From assembly GCF_026151205.1 (NCBI RefSeq), contig NW_026971942.1, positions 1 to 15,922 on the forward strand: a stretch of 15,922 bases of DNA. The letters are read 5' to 3'. This DNA is from Bolinopsis microptera. Lineage: Eukaryota; Ctenophora; Tentaculata; Lobata; Bolinopsidae. Both the position numbers and the translations under genes were made by a program. Of the stretch, positions 7,541 to 15,922 are shown piece after piece; position 1 is the first letter of the stretch, and every line of letters starts with the position of its first letter. A model generated the notes under the pieces. It did no database searches and had not been told where the DNA came from. It saw nothing but the letters and a program-made list of their open reading frames with translations.

Positions 7541-9346
7541 CCGGAAACCCCAGGGGCCACCTTTCCCCCTTTAACTTTTGTTTTTAATTTTTCGCCAAAA
7601 CCCTTAGGAACTGAACAAGGTCTTAGCAAAGGGGGGTTTATTACCCAAATGCCAGCCCCCGGGGTAGAAGAAAAACATCTTTTGGACACTGATTACGCGG
7701 GGACATGGCCATTTTTTAAAAATAACTCAAAAAAAAGGGGGCTGCAAGGAAACCACTGACCTTCCCCTGCAAAATTCAGGCCCCCCATGCAGGGCCCCCC
7801 CCGAAAATTAATGCTGGGGAAAACACAGAAATGTTTTTTTCAGCAAAAGTGGCCCTCGCAAAAGGCCGTATTCCCCCCAAAGACGACCCCTATGGGGCAC
7901 AATGTGAAGGCCCCCCCCCAATAAGCAGGTCAAAACAATTTTTCCTTACTTTTTGGGGCAAAACACAGTGGGGAATGGGAAACAATTTGAAAAAAAAGAA
8001 CTGTTCAGCTCGAATTTTAAAAGGGCCCCCCCGGGGCCAAAAATTTCCCTAAAGCCCAAATAAAATTTGGGACAGTCCCCAAAATCAAAAAACCCAACAA
8101 AAAAACAGGGATTTTTCAAAGGGGCTTTTTCTCACTATACTGCTTTATGGGTGGAAGGGTATTGGGGGAAAAAACCACACAGACGCCCCGAAGAAAAAAA
8201 AATTTTTAGGTGTTTTCCATCAAAAGATTTTCCTGAGGAAACCCCCCGAAAAAAAAAATGGTTTTTCTGTATCCCAAAGCTGATGTACTTAAGCGGGCCA
8301 ACAAAACGCCCCTGTTGATACTTTAGTAAAGAGCAGCCCCAAATCCGATGGTTTTTTGGGGCCCTGTGGGTGAGGATGCCCGAAAAAAAGAAAAAAACCC
8401 CCAAATATCTACTCAGGGATCCCCCCAAAACTGGGAAAAAAGGCAAAAGGGAAAACCTCGGGAAAAACTGGTTTTGGTTCCCCCGGGGGTGCCGCAATCT
8501 TCCACAGGCCCCTTTGATAAAAATCCGAAGAAAAAAGGCAGAACCACCCAACTTACAGACAGGGGTTCCACGGAAGGTCAATACACCGGGAAGGATTACA
8601 ATTTTGGGCAGGGGGCCAACCCCCAAAGACTAGGAAAAAAACCTTTTCAAGTAAAGTATTAAAAATTACAAACACACAAGCGCTGACCTTTTTTACCCCC
8701 CCGTAATTTCGGCCTTTGGAAAAATTTTTTTCTATCGGAAATAAAAGCATCTGAAGATACACTCCCCTCTACAAAACAACTAAAAAGTCGATTTTTTGAG
8801 AAAAATTTTTTCCATGAAACCCCCCCCCCCCCCTTAAACACGTGGGTTTAAACAATGAAAAGTAAAGGGGGTACTTTTTTAAAAATGAAAAAAGTAGTTG
8901 GGGAAACCGGAAAACTTTTTTTTAAGCCCACAAAAATAAGTGTATTTTTTAAAAAAAAAGAAAAAAGCAAAAACTGGTCCCCTTTTTCTGAGACTTTTGA
9001 TAAAAAGGGACCCAAACAAAAATTTTCCCCGCCCCCCCTGGTAAACCCGTGTTACAATTACGCTATAAAAAAAACCAAAGATTCAATACTTGAATAAAAT
9101 TTTAAACCCGAAAAGGTAAAAAAAGTTTAAAAGAAAAAAAATAAAACCAAAGGTTTTTCAGGTAAAAATCACCTCCCCCAAACTTTTGTAAAATAAAACC
9201 CCGGAAAAAAAAAAATTTCCCCCCAAAAAGGTTTTGGGGCACTAAATTTTTCGAATTGAAAATCCCCCCCCCCCCCGTCCCAAACCTACTTTAGGTGACG
9301 CCCCGTTCACCCCCCCATGTTTTTTCCCTTTTTAAAACAAAACCAA
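7541..9346. other. Mixed-quality sequence, no gene recognised
   Basis: Complexity partly recovers between about 7600 and 8660, with stretches of ordinary words (such as ACTGATTACGCGGGGACATGG near 7688) broken by C, A and T runs. Open frames of 60-163 codons occur on both strands, and none gives a recognisable domain. If a gene lies here, run-length errors would have broken its frame. I tried both strands by eye for transposase, reverse transcriptase and kinase motifs without success. Confidence 0.5.
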
Positions 9347-9443
9347 CCCTGGTAGACCCTTATAGGACCATCCCGGGGGTAGAAACCTTTTAGCAAACCC
9401 CCCCGTGGGTAGACCTTAAAGGCTACCACCCTGGGTAGACCTT
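9347..9443 (+). repeat. Four-copy GGTAGACC tandem repeat, 26-30 bp unit
   Basis: GGTAGA occurs at 9351, 9378, 9408 and 9434, preceded by CCCTG- or CCCGGG-like bases and followed by CCTT. The 26-30 bp spacing varies mostly through C and G run length. A partial inverted match, GGTAG to CTACC (9408-9427), sits in the third unit. It looks like a short minisatellite. Confidence 0.65.
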
Positions 9444-12400
9444 ACCCGGGGCCCCCCGCAGGTAAGGGGGAAAACACGGAAAAACTCACCCCCCCTTTTT
9501 AAAACCCCCCAATTTCCCTTGTAAAAATGTCCATAGCACCTGTTTTAGTCCCCTTTTAATACGACCAGAAAAAACGGAAAGCTAGTTGGTAAATACCTTC
9601 CTTCATAAGCAAAGGAAAAACACGCCCCCGAAAAACAAACACAAACCCAAAAAATAAAGCCTAACATGGCGCTTTTTTAAATATATTTTCCTCCTCCCCA
9701 AATAAAGGGGGAATAAGCTAAATTTTAATGAGAAAGGGGTCCAACTTAAAACCCCCAAAATACCCCCATTCGGGGCCAAACAATTTTCCAAAGGATTTTT
9801 TGACTAGGATTTTCCCCCCTTTTTAATTTTGTCCCCCCAATATGCAAAAGTGAGTTAAGGGAACCCCGCTTGAAGTGGGGTTTTTTTCAAAAAAAAAGCA
9901 GGGGAAAATTTTTGTCTTCAAAGTCGAACTTAAAACCCAACTTTTTGGATTTAAAACCGGGTAATAAAAGCTAAAAACCGGGAAATGTAAAAAAAATCGG
10001 TTTAAATAAAAAATTAAATTTAAAATAAAAAATTACAAAAAACCCCAATAAAAAAAAAAAAAAGTTTTTAACAAAAAAAAAACTAACTGAATTTTTCGAT
10101 TTAGCTCGTTCATTAAATCAACCTCACATTTTCTTTTAAAGAAACGCATAAACTTTTGGACATAAAACCCCCCGGGGAAATTTAAAAACCCTCCCCCTTT
10201 TGAAAAAAAAAAAAACCCTTAGTTTTTTTGAGGGGTTTAATTTAATAAACGAACCCTAAAAAACCTCTTTTGGAAGAATTATCCCAGAAATGGGGGCTTT
10301 TTTCTTTTGGGAAAAATTTGATGATTTCCCCCTGGAAATACGTAAGTCTTTAATAACAAAGTAAATGCAAAATGCTGTTTTTTTGTTGAAAGCGTCATTT
10401 GTTACGTTTAAAATTATTTATTAAAAAATTTCCCGTCCCCCTTAAAATTTTAGTAAGGGGAAAAATGGGCCCCAAAATTTTGGGTTTTTTCCTTTGGATT
10501 TGAATGTTCACAAAGGGGTTTCCCCCCCAACGGAAATATGGTAGTTTTAGGACCCCTACAACAAAAATTAGACTTTTTGCCAATTTTGTATCCAAAAAGA
10601 AAAAACCAATTTTTTACCACTTTTTTTTTTTCCACCTTTGTAAAACCCCTTTTTTTTTGGTTTGGGGCCAAATATCTTTAGTTTTTGGGAAAGTCCCCCA
10701 AAAAGGCTGGGGAAATTAACCTAAATGTTTTTATCCCCTTTTCAAGGAGTAAAAAAATTTTTTTATCAAAAATTTTTTTCATTGGACCAAACACTAATTT
10801 TGGGTAATTACCAATTAGTTTTTAAAACACCAAAAAAAAATGGGAAAAAATTTTTTTAATTTTTTTCCCTTTTAAAAGGGAAACCCCAAAAAACGTTTTT
10901 GAAAACACGGGGGAAAAAAAGGGAATTTTAGAAAAACTTCAAAAATTTTTTTACTTAAAATTTTTTTTTTTCGAGACTTCAAAAAAAAAAAGTTTAAAAA
11001 AATTTTAAAAAAATTTTTTTTTTCCGCCAAAAGGGGATGAAATTTTGCATGAAAAAAGTGGGAAAAAATCCTTTGCAGAAAAAAATTTCCCAAGTTTTTT
11101 AAAAATTGAGGAAAAAACTAAAAATCATCAATATTTGAAGTTGGAGAAAATAAAAAACTCGACAAATTTTAGTAATTTTGGGAAAGCTTAAAACGGAAAA
11201 AAGGGGCGGACCCCGAAAAAAGGTTTTTTTAAACCCCAAATATTAAGTTTTTCGTAACTAATTTAAAAAACAGGGGTTTACAAAAATTTCCCCATAAAAA
11301 AAAAAACGAAAAAAAAGGACCATTTTTAAAATCGAAAACCATTTTTTACCTGCGTACTACATTTTTATGATTTCAATAAACCCAAAAAACCCCTTCCCCA
11401 AATTTTTTCCAAAATTTTACCGGGTTAAATTTAAGGGACCGAAAAAACCCCTTATTTACCTCTTAAAAATTTGACCCCCCTTGTGGCAAGAAATGCGATT
11501 TTTTTCACAGGGGTTTCTTTTAAACGTGCACTTTTTTTTTTTCACTCTCGCAAAACTCGCAAGAGCCTGGTATTTTTTAGGGGGGGTAAAAGGGAAGCGA
11601 GTGTAAAAAATCCCTTTCCCCCAAACCTTTTTGGCTTTTTTGTAATGTGGAAAAGCGCAGCCCCCGGTTTTGCTATCCATAACCTCAATAACCCCCATAT
11701 TCATTGCCCCCGGGGTTTTGGGATAAGCTGGAGAAATTTTGCTTAAAAAAATTCCCCAGAAAAAGCTAGATTTAATTTAAACTGGTGGAAAGGGTGGTGA
11801 GCATGGAATGTAGCAGAACGTAGCTACACGGGTTTTTTTATTGGAGTTTTTTATTTTAAGGCCAAAGAGTGCCCGGAAATAAAAAGTTCCTTTAAGATTG
11901 CATTTTTGGGGGGAGTGTAAACCCAAAGGTGTAGTCAGGACACAGGCCACAGTGCAGGATACGCAAAAAAGAACATGCAAATGAACAGTCCTGCAAACAT
12001 AAAAAAAGCCGACGAAGCCTAACCTTTAAGATGAAAAAATGATGGGAAACCTTTTGGGGGGGGTGCAAAATGGGGGGAAAACAGAACGAACTACATGAAA
12101 AGAAAAACGGAAAACAAAAGGGTGGTTGAGACCCAAAAAATGTAAACGTCCCCCCCCGAAAAAGATTTCCCTGAAAAAAAAACGAGGAAAAGAAAAAAGT
12201 TTTTTACCCCTAACCTAAAAACTCTAAAGAAAAAGGGGGAAAAAAAGACTCCCCTTTGATCAAAAAATCCCCCTAAAAGGCAAAAGGTCTTGACCCCTTG
12301 ATAAGAAGATACCAAGGGAAGTAATTCCCCGCAGAAAAAAGTCGATTCTATAAAAGGTTTTTGTTGGTCTAAAAAGGGTGGGGGTTTCATTCCCTGTTTT

Positions 12401-12632
12401 CCCCTAAGATTCTGATGAAATGCGTTAAGCTCCCGGACGGGGGATCTTAATAGGTTTGGATAGCTTGTAACGGTTGCTTCCCCGGGCCCACCCTTGTCGC
12501 TTGAAAATAAATTCCCCCCCACCTCTTCCCAAAAAACAGTTTTTTCCAAGCAGGAAAACCCCTTCTTCCCCCCTCTTCTTTCCCAAAACAAACAAATCAG
12601 GTTCCAGCTACTCCCCCCCTCCTCTGCCCCCA

Positions 12633-12666
12633 CAACTTAACTCCTTCTTCGGAGTTTTAAAAGTTG
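12633..12666. repeat. 12-bp stem hairpin with bulge
   Basis: CAACTT (12633-12638) pairs with AAGTTG (12661-12666), and AACTCC (12639-12644) pairs with GGAGTT (12651-12656). The loop is TTCTTC and a TTAA bulge lies on the 3' side. The surrounding sequence has normal complexity, so the hairpin is probably real. I can link it to no known RNA family. Confidence 0.5.
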
Positions 12667-13561
12667 GGCAGACTGTATCACTTTCACGGTTCTTTTGCAG
12701 TACTCCTGCACTGTGCTCTGTTCCCCCCCAAATACAACCGGGTTTTTCACTGCCCCTAAACTGCAATCTTAAGTAACTTTAGTTCCGGCACCCCTTTTGG
12801 GGCCATAAAATAACCAAAATCCAGGGAAAACCCCCCCCCCCCGGTTTGTTTTCGCTACAAAATTTCCATGCCCAGCACCAACCCGCTACCCCCAATTTAC
12901 CTAAAACAGCTATTTCCCCCCAACTTTTTTTTAAAGCAAAACCCCCCCTCAACCCACCCCCCGGCAAAAAGACATATGGGGGTTTTTTCGAGGAAAAATT
13001 TTTGGGAAAAGCCAAAAAGAAGCGGGCCCCTCGCACTACAAAAAAAAAAAGCCACAATGGATGAGGAAGGTAAAAATTTACACCGCTTTTCCCCCAAAAC
13101 CCCCCCCCCCCTCCTAAAATACCAGGCCTCTTGCGATTTTTCGAAAAAGTGACAAAAAGTGCACAGTTTTTTAAAAGAAACCCCGTGGAAAATCGCAATT
13201 TTTTGCACAACTGGGTCTAATTATAGAGGTAAATAAAGGTCCGGTACATTCAATACCCCGGAAAAATTGCAAGATTGACAGAGGTTTTGAACAAAGAAAT
13301 CCTAAAAAAGATAGAACAGCAGGGTTTAAAAAATCGGTTTTTTGATCTTAAAAGGCCTTTTGTGCTTTTTTTTTTTAGGGAAATTTGATAAAGCTTTTAT
13401 TGTAATTTTGTTATGAAACCTAATTTGTGGGTTTTTTTAACCTTTTTCAGGGCCGCCCCCTTTCCCCCCCTAAACTAAATTCCCAATTCTAAAATAAGTC
13501 GAGATTTTTCTGAAACCCCAACTTCAAAAAAATTTATGATTTTTAGTATTCCCCAAATCTA

Positions 13562-13581
13562 AAAAAACTTCGAAGTTTTTT
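13562..13581. repeat. 20-bp perfect palindrome
   Basis: AAAAAACTTCGAAGTTTTTT is its own reverse complement. In DNA so rich in A and T runs the outer six pairs are cheap, and only the core CTTCGAAG carries information. It is probably fortuitous. Confidence 0.5.
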
Positions 13582-14172
13582 CGCAAAGCTTTTTTTATCC
13601 CGTTTCAGCAATTTCATTCACTTTTTTGGGGGGAAAAAAAAAAATTTTTTTTAAATTTCAAACCTTTTTTTTTTTTTAAGCCAAAAAAAAATTTTAAGGG
13701 GAAAAATTTTTTTTAAGTTTTTCCCAAAAACTAAATTTTTCCGTGTTTCAAACGATTTCTCATTTTTAACCAATAAAAAAAAAAAGTAAAAAGTGGTGTT
13801 TCCGTTAGATACAAAATTGGCAACAAGTCCCCCCAATTTTTTGGTAGGGGTCCCCCAACTAAATATTCCGTTGAGAAATCCTTTTTGAACATTCGAATCC
13901 CCAAGGAAAAAAGCCCCCTTTTTTCCCCCCTTTCAAAATATTGCAAGGGCCAAAACCAAAATAGCTCACTTTTTTAAAAATTTTTAAAATAATTTTGTAA
14001 AAAGTCTAAATTTAAAAATTAACATAACACAGCCATTAAAAAATCTCAATAGTCCCCCCCAAATGCCCCCTGATGGTACGATACAACATTAACAAAATCT
14101 AATAGTATGGACGTTCAATAAAAAATAACCCCCTTGGGGAGAACATACTGGTAATTTTATAAAAAACTAGAA

Positions 14173-14212
14173 ATACATACCACAAAAGAAAAATAGATAA
14201 TACATACCACAA
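14173..14212 (+). repeat. Direct repeat ATACATACCACAA, two copies
   Basis: The 13-mer occurs exactly at 14173-14185 and 14200-14212, 27 bp apart, separated by an A-rich spacer. It is a minor local duplication. Confidence 0.6.
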
Positions 14213-14350
14213 TCTAAAATATAAATAAAAGGGTACTAAATACTGAAAAAAATTTTGGGGGGTTTTTGGGAAAAAAAAAAATTCATGAAAAAATTTCGTG
14301 GAACTTTGTATGAAAAGCATAAATAACTAAATAAAAAACACCTGATATTA

Positions 14351-14411
14351 CAGTTACAGGTGTTACAAAGAACAGTTACCAGGTTTTTACTAAGGTGTTA
14401 CCAGGTGTTAC
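14351..14411 (+). repeat. AGGTGTTAC local repeat cluster
   Basis: Related units follow one another: CAGTTACAGGTGTTAC (14351), CAGTTACCAGGTTTTTAC (14373), TAAGGTGTTAC (14391) and CAGGTGTTAC (14402). The array marks the return to normal-complexity DNA. It also forms the first part of the open frame at 14360-14629, which weakens the case for that frame. Confidence 0.65.
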
Positions 14412-14629
14412 TAGGGACAGGTTCTATAAGCCCCACTGAACGTGGGGGGATTGTACACAGCAACCGGTACGAGCATTTAGTACACTGTTTTAAAATGTTG
14501 GATCCCAAAGTGGCGTACAATAAATGTCAAACTAAATACACGTTATCATGTTCACTTCTTTTTTTGGTGAGGAGAATTGAAGCTGACATTTGTAAACTGC
14601 TAGGGCAGTTCAAGGTAGACATGGAATAG
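14360..14629 (+). CDS. 89-codon open frame, hypothetical, doubtful
   Basis: ATG-less repeats do not fully explain this frame. It runs from an ATG at 14360 to a TAG at 14627-14629 in the normal-quality part of the window. The product starts MLQRTVTRFLLRCYQVLL and has a mixed composition, with six cysteines and no clear signal peptide, membrane segment or domain. Its first 17 codons are encoded by the AGGTGTTAC repeat. Nothing upstream looks like a promoter and no splice context was found. I do not recognise it. It may be chance, or a fragment of an exon of a decayed element. Confidence 0.15.
   Translation: MLQRTVTRFLLRCYQVLLGTGSISPTERGGIVHSNRYEHLVHCFKMLDPKVAYNKCQTKYTLSCSLLFLVRRIEADICKLLGQFKVDME
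14431..14447. repeat. Small perfect hairpin CCCCAC-TGAAC-GTGGGG
   Basis: A six-pair stem with a five-base loop. It does not match the conserved histone-mRNA stem-loop and no T run follows. No role is assigned. Confidence 0.45.
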
Positions 14630-14922
14630 AAACTAATCTGGCCAAGTGAGCCAAAAAATTATACAGGCTCCATTTTAATCAAAAATCGAAATAGAAAAAG
14701 TTAAAACTGAATATAAGCAAGTTTCAAGTTTCCCCTACAGTTAAAACTAGAAAGTGAACCAACCGGGAAACCCATTAACCTACTTTAATTAAGGAAACTG
14801 GGGGGTAGCACTTTATTTTATTTTTCCCCATTTTTAAAATAATTTGTTACTCTAAAACACTTTTATTTTTCGTCATTCAGCACTGCTCATGCTATATTAA
14901 CAAAAATATAATGTAATGGTTT
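14630..14922. other. AT-rich non-coding stretch, nothing recognised
   Basis: Ordinary AT-rich sequence without an open frame, tandem repeat or RNA gene that I can identify. Confidence 0.5.
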
Positions 14923-15000
14923 CAGGGTTTTTGTAGGTATATTTTTTTGGACCTTATTGGGCTGTTTGGGGTGGCAAGCCCCAAAAAACATCAAACCCTG
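14923..15000. repeat. Nested imperfect hairpin
   Basis: CAGGGTTT (14923-14930) pairs with AAACCCTG (14993-15000). Inside it TTTGGGG (14965-14971) pairs with CCCCAAA (14979-14985) over a 7-nt loop. The intervening arms are unequal, so the whole is loosely folded. It could be a degenerate hairpin element. No known RNA family is evident. Confidence 0.45.
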
Positions 15001-15390
15001 TTGTTTCAGTACCTACGTGTTGCGTTGTTCATGGGAAAGTTATGCCATGGTTACGGTTAAAATTAATTGATTTACCTTTAATTTTCCCCGAAAAAACGTC
15101 GGAACGGCGGATCATCAAAAAAGGGAAACTGAAATACAAACAGTTATTTATACTTTTTCAGGCCCGATTACAGAAAGAAATTAAAGTAATCGTTTTTTAA
15201 CGTATAAACATCAATTAATTAAAAAAGCTATTCATGTTCAAATTCATCAAATTTGTAGAATATTTTATCTAAATTACTGTGCCACCAAAACAATAGCGTA
15301 AGAGTATAACCCCGCAACTCCCAAATATCTACCTCCGGTCCAGCATAAAAATCCCGAGAATAAATTGGTAAATCATTATCAATATCATGG
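15001..15390. other. AT-rich non-coding stretch, nothing recognised
   Basis: Ordinary-complexity AT-rich DNA with no supported gene, repeat array or RNA. Confidence 0.5.
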
Positions 15391-15434
15391 TAAATTTGGT
15401 GGAATTTAGTGAAAATTTAGTGAAATTTAGAGAA
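15391..15434 (+). repeat. AATTTAGTGAA 11-bp short tandem repeat
   Basis: Two exact 11-bp units (15403-15413 and 15414-15424) are flanked by diverged units, TAAATTTGGTGG at 15391 and ATTTAGAGAA at 15425. Confidence 0.7.
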
Positions 15435-15644
15435 CCAACTAGGAAACTTTTTATCATTTAAACTTCTAATTTTTGGGTAACTGAAAAACTTTCGGCCAAA
15501 TCCAATTTTGTTTTCTTAAAACTTGTCCCGGAATTTAAAGTTTCACGGTAAAATTTTGATGCTTTTTTAATCCTTCACTTCGAGAATGGCAGGGCCTACT
15601 CTCATGCCGTCTAAAGGGTGAATGATTAAATAAAAAAAACTAAA

Positions 15645-15715
15645 AGGACAACTGGGGAATGATCCCAGAACCTCGACATTTCGCGTGTCTTGCTCTACCA
15701 TTGAGCTACCTTGGA
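15645..15715 (-). pseudogene. tRNA-like element (pseudo-tRNA or tRNA-derived SINE head)
   Basis: Read on the minus strand, a cloverleaf is clear in three arms. The D arm is GCTC-AATGGTA-GAGC (15706-15692). The anticodon arm is AGACA-CGCGAAA-TGTCG (15690-15674). The variable loop is AGGTT. The T arm is CTGGG-ATCATTC-CCCAG (15668-15652). The A box TAGCTCAATGG matches the Pol III consensus exactly, and the B box GATCATTCC differs from GWTCRANNC at one base. Defects are U33 replaced by G (the anticodon would read CGA), A54 for T54 in the T loop, and an acceptor stem that pairs only partly (TCCAAGG against TTGTCCT). TTTT, a Pol III stop, follows directly. CGA would mean serine, but the long variable arm of tRNA-Ser is missing, so this is not a working tRNA-Ser. 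The decay suggests a pseudogene or SINE head. Confidence 0.7.
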
Positions 15716-15922
15716 CCCTGATTCTCAGAGGGCCGAAATCACCACTCATATACAGCACAAATTTCAATTGCTTTGGTGGGGGAATATCCATTTATCAGTA
15801 TTTTTTTAAATTATAAAATATTCCGCAAAAAAATACCCCCAATATTTTAAAATTACCGGTTTTTTCTTTTTAATTTTAGGTTAATTTAACAAGTTAACAA
15901 TTTGAATTTTCTTAAAAAATTT
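15716..15922. other. AT-rich right edge, nothing recognised
   Basis: The final stretch is AT-rich with A and T runs and no supported gene or repeat. Confidence 0.5.

Larger units (their letters stand above)
9444..14172. other. A/T-run-rich, partly degraded sequence, no gene recognised
   Basis: AT-rich sequence dominated by A and T runs with scattered C runs. Some stretches (11770-12000, 12290-12480, 12600-12780) look like normal DNA. Open frames reach 180 codons (12091-12633, minus) but are rich in F, L, G and K from homopolymers and show no domain I recognise. The longest one ends inside normal-looking DNA, so a decayed coding relic there cannot be excluded. Small hairpins lie at 9863-9881, 12633-12666 and 13562-13581. 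Confidence 0.5.

Noticed and set aside
9863-9887. Bacterial-style terminator: ACCCCGC-TTGAA-GTGGGGT hairpin followed by seven T
   Set aside because: The shape is right, but the window is eukaryotic in character, no gene precedes it, and such C/G blocks followed by T runs are common in this degraded stretch.
11975-11982. Octamer motif ATGCAAAT
   Set aside because: An exact match to the animal octamer element, but an 8-mer is expected by chance in a window of this size and no promoter or gene is nearby.
12091-12633. 180-codon minus-strand open frame, the longest in the window
   Set aside because: Composition is F, L, G and S rich with no domain or motif I recognise, and run-length errors are frequent here. 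It is kept only as a possible decayed relic.
15567-15791. 74-codon minus-strand open frame
   Set aside because: It runs straight through the tRNA-like element and has no recognisable product, so it is a shadow of that element.
1-15922. CRISPR array, phage, defence system or bacterial operon
   Set aside because: No regularly spaced repeat-spacer pattern, no recognisable gene cluster and no bacterial gene signals were found. The tandem repeats have no unique spacers.

Overview
This window looks like non-coding nuclear DNA from a eukaryote, most likely an animal. The evidence is a tRNA-derived element with Pol III box sequences, minisatellites, a CCCTAA/TTAGGG telomere-type block, AT-rich gene-poor flanks, and no bacterial-style gene, operon or ribosome binding site. 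I recognise no protein-coding gene. The open frames present are short, or are by-products of low-complexity sequence.

Layout. Bases 1-3280 are ordinary-complexity DNA. They hold a short G-rich repeat, two copies of a dispersed repeat 787 bp apart (one disrupted by a perfect 73-bp palindrome), an 18-unit heptamer minisatellite, and a 415-bp near-perfect long inverted repeat. At about 3281 the texture changes abruptly. From there to about 7560 the sequence is made almost entirely of homopolymer runs (AAAA, CCCC, GGGG, TTTT blocks of 3-12). I read this mainly as a base-calling or consensus failure, probably over a real difficult repeat, and not as biology. Repeats still show through in this part: a 15-16 bp CAATTG-centred array (6608-6822), a C-rich block that grades into CCCTAA telomere-type repeats (about 6860-7160), and a second CAATTG array with a higher-order period near 145 bp (7183-7540). 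From 7560 to about 14340 the sequence is of mixed quality with many A/T and C runs, one small GGTAGACC tandem repeat and a few hairpins. From about 14340 to the end it is again normal AT-rich DNA, with small tandem repeats, a hairpin and a degenerate tRNA-like element on the minus strand.

No set of genes here works together as a system. The most useful signals are structural: the palindrome explained by comparison with its sister copy, the long hairpin element, and the telomere-type island between CAATTG satellites. All conclusions about 3281-14340 depend on the reliability of that consensus.
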